Shown here: positions 1 through 4,334 of the stretch, in pieces
Position numbering within the stretch: position 1 is the stretch's first letter
Layout: every line of letters begins with the position of its first letter
DNA from: an uncultured Anaerosporobacter sp.
GTDB taxonomy: Bacteria; Bacillota; Clostridia; Lachnospirales; Lachnospiraceae
Assembly: GCA_945787925.1 (NCBI GenBank)
Contig: CALZJY010000109.1
Coordinates: 1-6,831 of the forward strand
Direction: 5' to 3'
Length of the DNA: 6,831 bases
Translations under genes and position numbers: made by a program
The notes under the pieces: model-generated
The model's database searches: none
The model's input: the letters and a program-made list of their open reading frames with translations, nothing else
Told to the model about the DNA's origin: nothing

Positions 1-4
1 TATT

Positions 5-21
5 AAAGTGCGCCACTTTTT
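5..21 (+). terminator. Weak terminator-like hairpin at the left edge
   Basis: AAAGTG (5-10) pairs with CACTTT (14-19) around a 3-nt CGC loop and is followed by two further T residues. A 6-bp stem with a short T-tract could be the tail of a terminator for a gene to the left of the window. The stem is short, and the upstream gene is not visible, so this is tentative. Confidence 0.3.
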
Positions 22-50
22 GGCTATCCTCTACTTTCTTTCACACTAAA

Positions 51-61
51 TTGCGCCGCAA
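51..61. promoter_or_regulatory. GC-rich 11-bp palindrome upstream of the cystine-operon promoter
   Basis: TTGCG-C-CGCAA is a perfect 5-bp dyad with a one-base centre, in otherwise AT-rich sequence, 42 bp before the -35 box of the symporter operon. It could be an activator or repressor site, or it could be chance. No known regulator motif is recognised. Confidence 0.2.
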
Positions 62-103
62 AGCGTGTTTCTTCTTGTGGCATAGGGAATAAAAAAGTTT
101 TGG

Positions 104-132
104 TTGACAGAACAAGGCATTAATCATACAAT
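104..132 (+). promoter_or_regulatory. Sigma-A promoter of the symporter/oxidoreductase operon
   Basis: A perfect -35 box TTGACA (104-109) is separated by exactly 17 bp from the -10 box TACAAT (127-132). Transcription should start near 139, giving a leader of only about 27 nt, too short for a riboswitch or T-box. Control is therefore more likely to be by a DNA-binding protein at or near the promoter. Confidence 0.85.
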
Positions 133-135
133 ACT

Positions 136-155
136 TATTAAATTAATAGGAATTA
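136..155. promoter_or_regulatory. Possible CymR-like operator over the +1 region
   Basis: Just downstream of the -10 box lie an AT-rich dyad, TATTA-AAT-TAATA (136-148), and then GGAATTA (149-155). Operators of CymR, the cysteine-metabolism repressor of Bacillus and Staphylococcus, are AT-rich and carry a GGAATT element, and CymR controls tcyP in B. subtilis. The match is recalled from memory and is partial. Its placement between +1 and the ribosome binding site would suit repression of a cystine transporter. Confidence 0.35.
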
Positions 156-165
156 AGGAGACAAC

Positions 166-1524
166 ATGAAAGACAGTATTTTTTTAACTGATTTCTTACA
201 GCTTAGTAGTTTATATACGGTTCTTTTTCTTGCTGTATTAGTAGGAGTCTTTGTAGGAATCCGAAAAATGGAGAAAAAGAAAATTAAGTTTTCTACCCGC
301 ATGATTGTGGGTACGGTATTAGGCCTTATATTAGGACTTACGATCCAATTCGTAGCACGTTTTCCGGCCGAGCCAGAGAAGATTGGCTGGATGAAGGAGG
401 TAACGAGCTGGTATGGATTAGTTGGAAATGGCTATATGGATTTACTTAAGATGCTTGTAGTACCTCTCGTATTTTTCTCAATCGTTCGTGTGATCATGAA
501 CATGCAAGGAGACAACCTTGGCAAGATGACAGCAAGGACGATTGGAATGTTAGTAGGAACGACGATTATTGCAGCAACAATCGGTATCGTGCTTGCAAGC
601 GTATTCCATATCGGAATAGGGCTTTCCGTGGAAGGACAGACAGCAGAAATCCGTGAAATGTCCTCCATCACAGAGACACTTCGAGGATTGCTTCCAGCGA
701 ACGTAGTGAGTGCGATGGCAGAAGGCAAAGTAGTCGCTATTGTAATCTTTGCAGGATTTATCGGAATGGCAATTCGTAGATTGACGAAAAAATATAGCGA
801 TGTGATTGAGCCATTTGTAAAATGGGTAGAAGCAAGTTATAAAATCATCCTTAGTGTGGCAATGACAGTAATCAAATTTATGCCATATGGAGTAGTTGCC
901 TTATTATCCAATACGATTACATCAAGAGGGATCAGCGTATTGTTTTCCGTAGGCAAGTTTATTCTTGTATTATATGTAGGTGTGTTGCTTATGTTTCTTG
1001 TGCATATGCTGATTGCATGGGTACAAGGAGTCACTCCAATCGCTTATGTGAAAGGCGCGGTAGAACCGTTACTTCTTGCATTTACTTCAAGATCTAGTCT
1101 TGGAACACTTCCAGTAGCAGTAGAAACGCTTCATAAGAACTTTGGTGTGGAAGAAGGCGTGGCAAGCTTCGTAGGAAGCCTTGGATGCAACATGGGGATG
1201 AATGGATGTGCAGGATTATATGCAGGGCTTGTAGCAGTCATGCTTGGACAAATCACAGGGACACCGATGGATGTTAGTTTCTATCTGATGCTAGTGGTTG
1301 TCATTGCAATCAGTTCCTTTGGAATTGCAGGACTTCCAGGAGCGGCAACGATTTCTATTTCCGTTGTAATTTCAGGAATGGGAATGGGAGAATTCTTCCC
1401 GCTTGTAGGTGCCATCATTGCCATTGACCCAATCCTAGATATGGGAAGAACCATGTTAAATGTAAGTGGAACGATGGTAAGCGCGATTACCGTAAATCGT
1501 ACATTAAAAAAAGAGAAGGAGTAG
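166..1524 (+). CDS. tcyP: TcyP-like L-cystine/dicarboxylate:cation symporter (DAACS family)
   Basis: This is a polytopic membrane protein of the sodium/dicarboxylate (SDF, DAACS) symporter fold, 452 residues against about 460 for TcyP of Bacillus. The closest resemblance is to the TcyP/YdjN cystine branch rather than the glutamate branch. Visible landmarks are the serine-rich re-entrant loop TSRSSLGTLP (307-316), NGCAGLYAG (346-354) in the transport core, SSFGIAGLPGAAT (383-395) and the last-helix signature DPILDMGRTMLNVSG (421-435), which in this fold lines the cation and substrate sites. Several long hydrophobic helices precede these. The likely role is cation-coupled uptake of L-cystine; substrate is inferred from similarity. 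The start is set by AAGGAG at 155-160, five bases before ATG, downstream of a strong promoter. It is the first gene of an operon with the disulfide reductase that begins 4 bp after its stop, consistent with cystine use. A related S-compound or dicarboxylate substrate remains possible. Confidence 0.88.
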   Translation: MKDSIFLTDFLQLSSLYTVLFLAVLVGVFVGIRKMEKKKIKFSTRMIVGTVLGLILGLTIQFVARFPAEPEKIGWMKEVTSWYGLVGNGYMDLLKMLVVPLVFFSIVRVIMNMQGDNLGKMTARTIGMLVGTTIIAATIGIVLASVFHIGIGLSVEGQTAEIREMSSITETLRGLLPANVVSAMAEGKVVAIVIFAGFIGMAIRRLTKKYSDVIEPFVKWVEASYKIILSVAMTVIKFMPYGVVALLSNTITSRGISVLFSVGKFILVLYVGVLLMFLVHMLIAWVQGVTPIAYVKGAVEPLLLAFTSRSSLGTLPVAVETLHKNFGVEEGVASFVGSLGCNMGMNGCAGLYAGLVAVMLGQITGTPMDVSFYLMLVVVIAISSFGIAGLPGAATISISVVISGMGMGEFFPLVGAIIAIDPILDMGRTMLNVSGTMVSAITVNRTLKKEKE

Positions 1525-1528
1525 AGAG

Positions 1529-2872
1529 ATGAGAGTTGTAATTATTGGTGCAATCGCCGCTGGTATGAGTGCGGCAGCAAAATTAAGACGTGTAGACAAA
1601 GAAGCAGAGATCATCGTTTTTGAGAAACAAGAGTATGTTTCCTTTGGAGCATGTGGACTTCCATACTATGTAGGGGACTATTTTGACGATGCCAATAGGA
1701 TGTTAGTAAGGACACCGGACCAAATCCGTGGAATGGGAATCGAACTGCATCTACGCCATGAGGTAACTAGTGTAGATGCCAAAGAAAAACAAGTCGTTGT
1801 AAAGGACTTAGAAGCGAACACAGAACGAGTGGTTTCTTATGACCGCCTTATGGTTGCCACAGGAGCAAGTGCGATTGTTCCACCAATCAAGAACCAAGCC
1901 CTTGCAAATGTGCATATGCTTCGTACACTAGAAGACGGGGAACAGGTGAGACGTCTGATGCTAAATGAATCGGTAAGGAAAGTTGCGATTATCGGAGCAG
2001 GATTTATCGGATTAGAAGTGGCAGAAGCCGCGAAGAGACAAGGAAAAGAAGTGAGCATCTTCCAATTGGAAGAACGCATCTTAAAGGATGCCTTTGACGC
2101 AGAAATTACAGAGTTGCTAGAGGAAGAATTAAGAAATCAGGGCGTGAACCTTTATGTCAATACGATGGTAACGGAGTTAAAAGGAAGCGACAAAGTAGAA
2201 GCCGTACTAGCCGGAAACGTAGAAGTGGAAGCAGATCTAGTCGTCATCGCCACAGGGGTACGCCCAAATACGGCATTTCTAAAAGATACAGGTGTAGAGA
2301 TGCTTCCAAATGGTGCAATCATCATTGATGCAGCAGGAAGGACTTCTGTAGAAGACATCTATTCTGCAGGAGACTGTGCAACGGTACCACATCGACTAAA
2401 GGCGGCTCCAGCCTATATTCCACTTGCAACGACAGCAAACAAGCTAGGACGTATCCTTGGAGAAAACCTAGCGCTTCCAAAAGGAGAACAAAAGGAATTT
2501 GAAGGAACGCTAGGTTCGGCATGTCTGAAACTACTTGATTTAGAAGCAGGAAGAACCGGACTTTGTGAGACAGAAGCAGTGAAGGCCGGTCTAGAGGTGA
2601 AAACCGTAGTTATGACAGATAAGAACCATACAGACTACTATCCAGGGCAAGAGCCAATCACAGTAAAGCTTGTGTATGATGCGAAAACGAAAGTAATCCT
2701 TGGAGGCCAAGTGGTAGGAAAGAGCGATGCAGTACAAAGAACGAACGTACTTGCAGCAGCGATTGCGGCAAAAATGACGACAGAACAGCTTGCGATGTTA
2801 GATTTATGCTACGCGCCACCATTTTCAAGAACATGGGATGCGTTAAATATTGCAGGATCTATTGCAAAATAA
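1529..2872 (+). CDS. CoA-disulfide reductase-like FAD/NAD(P)H oxidoreductase
   Basis: This is a 447-residue flavoprotein of the pyridine nucleotide-disulfide oxidoreductase class that uses a single active-site cysteine, as in CoA-disulfide reductase, NADH oxidase and NADH peroxidase. It has an N-terminal FAD-binding GAIAAGMSAA (7-16), the redox cysteine in SFGACGLPYY (Cys42), a second dinucleotide fold GAGFIGLE (156-163) for NAD(P)H, and the FAD-contact motif YSAGDC (278-283). The dimerisation domain carries NHTDYYPG (366-373) and LCYAPPFS (426-433), which resemble the tyrosine-bearing segments of CoA-disulfide reductases. No C-terminal rhodanese domain is present. The ATG follows GAAGGAG (1515-1521) by seven bases and lies 4 bp after the symporter stop, so the two are almost certainly co-translated on one mRNA. 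The inferred role is reduction of CoA or mixed disulfides formed when imported cystine is reduced. Water-forming NADH oxidase activity cannot be excluded from sequence alone. Confidence 0.88.
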   Translation: MRVVIIGAIAAGMSAAAKLRRVDKEAEIIVFEKQEYVSFGACGLPYYVGDYFDDANRMLVRTPDQIRGMGIELHLRHEVTSVDAKEKQVVVKDLEANTERVVSYDRLMVATGASAIVPPIKNQALANVHMLRTLEDGEQVRRLMLNESVRKVAIIGAGFIGLEVAEAAKRQGKEVSIFQLEERILKDAFDAEITELLEEELRNQGVNLYVNTMVTELKGSDKVEAVLAGNVEVEADLVVIATGVRPNTAFLKDTGVEMLPNGAIIIDAAGRTSVEDIYSAGDCATVPHRLKAAPAYIPLATTANKLGRILGENLALPKGEQKEFEGTLGSACLKLLDLEAGRTGLCETEAVKAGLEVKTVVMTDKNHTDYYPGQEPITVKLVYDAKTKVILGGQVVGKSDAVQRTNVLAAAIAAKMTTEQLAMLDLCYAPPFSRTWDALNIAGSIAK

Positions 2873-2873
2873 G

Positions 2874-2913
2874 AAAAGAGGTAGGACAGAATGTAACCTG
2901 TCCTACCTCTTTT
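2874..2913. terminator. Bidirectional intrinsic terminator
   Basis: A perfect 15-bp stem, 2874-2888 with 2899-2913, encloses a 10-nt loop. The outer four pairs are A-T, so the plus-strand transcript ends its 3' arm in TTTT and the minus-strand transcript does the same. It starts one base after the oxidoreductase stop and lies four bases beyond the end of the convergent membrane-protein gene, so it should end transcription from both sides. Confidence 0.9.
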
Positions 2914-2917
2914 GGCG

Positions 2918-3124
2918 TTATTCGTTATCTTTATTTACGAAGTATTTGTAGATTAGAAGGTAGCCATATAAAACAAGTGGAACCGCCATGGAACAGAACA
3001 TGCTTGCCACAAATAGTCCATGAGCAAATTCCGAATGCATTAAAGCTGCAACTAGGCTACTGATATAGCTCCCTGCTAAAAATACGATTGTGAAAATAGC
3101 TAAGAATCGCTTTGTTTTTTCCAT
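2918..3124 (-). CDS. Small two-helix membrane protein, function unknown
   Basis: This 68-residue protein has a basic N-terminus (MEKTKR), a first hydrophobic helix at about 7-29, a short turn with His30, Glu32 and His35, a second helix at about 36-60, and a charged tail ending in NKDNE. I recognise no family. The positive charges at both ends suggest a hairpin with both termini in the cytoplasm. It is supported as a real gene by its own sigma-A-type promoter (3172-3200), by the GAAGGAAA ribosome binding site (3134-3141, roughly ten bases before ATG, slightly long spacing), and by the bidirectional terminator directly after its stop. It is transcribed convergently with the symporter operon, and its upstream region is shared with the divergent zinc-ribbon gene. 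Confidence 0.75.
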   Translation of the reverse strand: MEKTKRFLAIFTIVFLAGSYISSLVAALMHSEFAHGLFVASMFCSMAVPLVLYGYLLIYKYFVNKDNE

Positions 3125-3171
3125 AAGTTATCATTTCCTTCTTTATACGATCTAACTTGCAACATAGGTTC

Positions 3172-3200
3172 ATTATACAACGTTTTTTCGAAACAAGCAA
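3172..3200 (-). promoter_or_regulatory. Promoter of the small membrane-protein gene
   Basis: Read on the minus strand, TTGCTT (3200-3195) is followed after 17 bp by a perfect TATAAT (3177-3172). Transcription would begin near 3165, giving a leader of about 40 nt before the ATG at 3124. The -35 box is weak (TTG plus three mismatches), but the -10 box and spacing are ideal. Confidence 0.7.
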
Positions 3201-3232
3201 ATGAAGGGGCGAAAAAAGTTCTTTCTTTTTTG

Positions 3233-3258
3233 TCTAAAGTTCGGTGGAATGAACTAGA
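3233..3258. promoter_or_regulatory. Interrupted dyad upstream of the zinc-ribbon gene
   Basis: AGTTC (3238-3242) and GAACT (3251-3255) form an inverted repeat with an 8-bp spacer. TCT at 3233-3235 and AGA at 3256-3258 extend it outward, with a two-base offset on the left. It lies about 60 bp before the zinc-ribbon ATG, where a promoter should be. No convincing -35/-10 pair is visible there; the best candidates are CATAAT at 3268-3273 or TAGTAT at 3273-3278, each with a poor -35. An operator function is only a guess. Confidence 0.25.
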
Positions 3259-3306
3259 AATAAAGTACATAATAGTATTACAGCAGCGAAAAATAGGAAC
3301 TGGAAC

Positions 3307-3314
3307 AAGGGGGG
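3307..3314 (+). promoter_or_regulatory. Ribosome binding site fixing the zinc-ribbon start
   Basis: AAGGGGGG ends five bases before the ATG at 3320. This choice excludes the in-frame upstream TTG at 3230, which has no Shine-Dalgarno sequence and would add 30 residues in front of a zinc ribbon that normally sits at the very N-terminus. Confidence 0.85.
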
Positions 3315-3319
3315 AAGCT

Positions 3320-3907
3320 ATGATTTGTAAAAGGTGTGGAAGCGAGGTTTCTGAAAACTTACCATTTTGTCCAATCTGTGGACATACCTTGCAGCAGCAA
3401 GGGGGTGCACGAAGGAGAAAGGGAACGATTGGAGGAATCGTTGGGATTGTACTGCTGATCGGAGTTGGCATCTTTGTATTTGGAGGAAGGGGGAAGGGGG
3501 ATTCCCAGATAGCGACTGCTCAATACGAAGTGCCTCAAACGATACCTACTGCTCCACCAACAATACAGGAACAAGCACCAATGAAGACTCCTATCGTTAC
3601 GGAGAAACCCAATAAGGACAACGCACCTCCGAAGAAAAAGGCAGTCGATACGAAACCATATGAAACATATTATGTGACCAACTGTTATGAGAGAATCACC
3701 TTAAGGAAAAGTGACAGTACGAAGGCAGAGAAGATTTGCAGCATTCCATTAGGAGCTCCCGTAAGTTATGTAGGGAATGCAAAGGATGGATTTTGCAAGG
3801 TAATCTATGATGGAAGGACAGGATATGCACTAGCCTCTTACCTAACCAGTGATGTTGACAAAATCGTAAGTGGGGACAAGCTAGTAGGTAGGAAAAGTAA
3901 TGATTGA
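3320..3907 (+). CDS. Zinc-ribbon, single-pass membrane, SH3b-domain protein
   Basis: This 195-residue protein opens with a zinc ribbon in which Cys3-x2-Cys6 and Cys17-x2-Cys20 should bind one zinc. An RRRK stretch (31-34) and one transmembrane helix (about 35-56) follow, then a Pro/Lys-rich linker (57-116) and a bacterial SH3-like domain (about 117-176) with the typical LRKS...GYALASYL pattern. By the positive-inside rule the ribbon is cytoplasmic and the SH3b domain is outside, where such domains usually touch peptidoglycan or other wall ligands. The specific function is unknown; this architecture recurs in Firmicutes as a presumed envelope-associated or signalling protein. The SH3b part contains three cysteines (122, 140, 159), an odd number for an external domain. 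No terminator separates it from the His-rich gene, so read-through into that gene is likely. Confidence 0.82.
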   Translation: MICKRCGSEVSENLPFCPICGHTLQQQGGARRRKGTIGGIVGIVLLIGVGIFVFGGRGKGDSQIATAQYEVPQTIPTAPPTIQEQAPMKTPIVTEKPNKDNAPPKKKAVDTKPYETYYVTNCYERITLRKSDSTKAEKICSIPLGAPVSYVGNAKDGFCKVIYDGRTGYALASYLTSDVDKIVSGDKLVGRKSND

Positions 3908-3932
3908 CACTAAGCAATTTTTTATATAAAAT
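3904..3932 (+). promoter_or_regulatory. Strong sigma-A promoter overlapping a stop codon
   Basis: A perfect TTGACA (3904-3909) and TAAAAT (3927-3932) are separated by 17 bp. The TGA stop of the zinc-ribbon gene (3905-3907) lies inside the -35 box. Transcription should start near 3939, leaving a leader of about 29 nt, too short for a metal riboswitch. The promoter gives the His-rich gene expression independent of its upstream neighbour. Confidence 0.82.
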
Positions 3933-3942
3933 GATAAAAATT
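3916..3942. promoter_or_regulatory. AT-rich dyad spanning the -10 box of the His-rich gene
   Basis: AATTTTT (3916-3922) and AAAAATT (3936-3942) are exact inverted repeats with a 13-bp spacer that contains the whole -10 box. A repressor bound here would block RNA polymerase. The low sequence complexity means it could arise by chance. Confidence 0.25.
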
Positions 3943-3967
3943 ACGAAAGAGAAGGAGTGAAACCATT

Positions 3968-4216
3968 ATGGAAATCATCGGTTTATTTATTATCTTTATC
4001 ATACTAGCTAAGTTTTTCGGCGAAGATTCACAGACGCAAGGAAGTAACATACATAATGATGCAGCAATGCATCAGCAACTAATGCATCAGCATACAATGA
4101 TGCATCATCATATGGCTCACTCTGTAACACCAGATTGCAATCATCACCATATGTCAGTAGACATGGGATGCCATGATGCAGGAAGTTGCAATTGTAGTCC
4201 AAGTTGTGACTGCTAA
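3968..4216 (+). CDS. Membrane-anchored His/Met/Cys-rich small protein, putative metal binder
   Basis: This 82-residue protein has a hydrophobic N-terminal helix (about 3-17, ending AKFFGED) that should anchor it or act as an uncleaved signal, and a polar tail dominated by metal ligands. From 29 to 82 there are 12 His, 7 Met and 6 Cys, 25 of 54 residues. Landmarks are MHQQL-MHQHT-MMHHH (34-48), CNHHHM (57-62), GCH (67-69) and a C-terminal CxC-x3-CxC (74-82) that ends on cysteine. This composition is typical of proteins binding copper, nickel or zinc; the metal, direction of handling and partners are not evident, and no metal pump or regulator is adjacent. The start is supported by GAAGGAG (3951-3957), ten bases before ATG, and by a near-consensus promoter. 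A strong terminator follows. I do not recognise a named family. Confidence 0.82.
   Translation: MEIIGLFIIFIILAKFFGEDSQTQGSNIHNDAAMHQQLMHQHTMMHHHMAHSVTPDCNHHHMSVDMGCHDAGSCNCSPSCDC
4066..4092 (+). repeat. Short in-frame direct repeat in the His-rich gene
   Basis: AATGCATCAGCA occurs at 4066-4077 and again at 4081-4092, a 15-nt (five-codon) offset; a degenerate third copy follows at 4096-4107 (AATGATGCATCA). The repeats encode MHQQL, MHQHT and MMHHH, suggesting the ligand-rich segment grew by local tandem duplication. Confidence 0.7.
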
Positions 4217-4230
4217 TACAAAACATAGAA

Positions 4231-4277
4231 AAAGGAAAGTCGTATCAAAAAAATGTAAGATACGGCTTTCTTTTTTT
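4231..4277 (+). terminator. Intrinsic terminator after the His-rich gene
   Basis: GAAAG-T-CGTATC (4235-4246) pairs with GATACG-G-CTTTC (4259-4270) with one T-G wobble, around a 12-nt A-rich loop. Seven T residues follow (4271-4277), and A residues upstream (4231-4233) can extend the stem. It lies 14 bases after the stop codon and separates the His-rich gene from the helicase. Confidence 0.9.
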
Positions 4278-4278
4278 G

Positions 4279-4301
4279 TTTCTATAGTGCTAAGATAGAA
4301 A
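4279..4301. promoter_or_regulatory. Inverted repeat in front of the helicase gene
   Basis: TTTCTAT (4279-4285) and ATAGAAA (4295-4301) are perfect 7-bp inverted repeats with a 9-bp spacer, between the preceding terminator and the helicase ribosome binding site. It could be an operator at the helicase promoter. No convincing -35/-10 pair is seen; TAAGAT at 4291-4296, inside the dyad, is the best -10 candidate, with only a poor T-rich -35. Confidence 0.35.
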
Positions 4302-4334
4302 TAACGGGATGAATCTTGAGAGAAGGAGAATAGG

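Noticed and set aside
139..165. T-box, SAM or other leader-based control of the cystine operon
   Set aside because: The predicted leader is only about 27 nt, too short for any of these elements.
2806..3063. Plus-strand reading frame of 85 codons
   Set aside because: It overlaps the end of the oxidoreductase, reads through the terminator hairpin and lies antisense to the supported minus-strand membrane gene; it has no ribosome binding site.
3212..3231. AAAAAAG/CTTTTTT hairpin in the divergent intergenic region
   Set aside because: Nearly all A-T pairs in a homopolymer-rich stretch with no gene ending beside it, so it is more likely composition than a terminator or operator.
3230..3319. Upstream TTG start extending the zinc-ribbon gene by 30 residues
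   Set aside because: No ribosome binding site precedes the TTG, whereas AAGGGGGG sits five bases before ATG 3320, and the first zinc-binding Cys is residue 3 from that ATG.
3125..3319. Possible RNA gene or riboswitch in the divergent intergenic region
   Set aside because: No cloverleaf, conserved riboswitch core or stable GC-containing structure was seen. The stretch is explained by two divergent promoters and short leaders.
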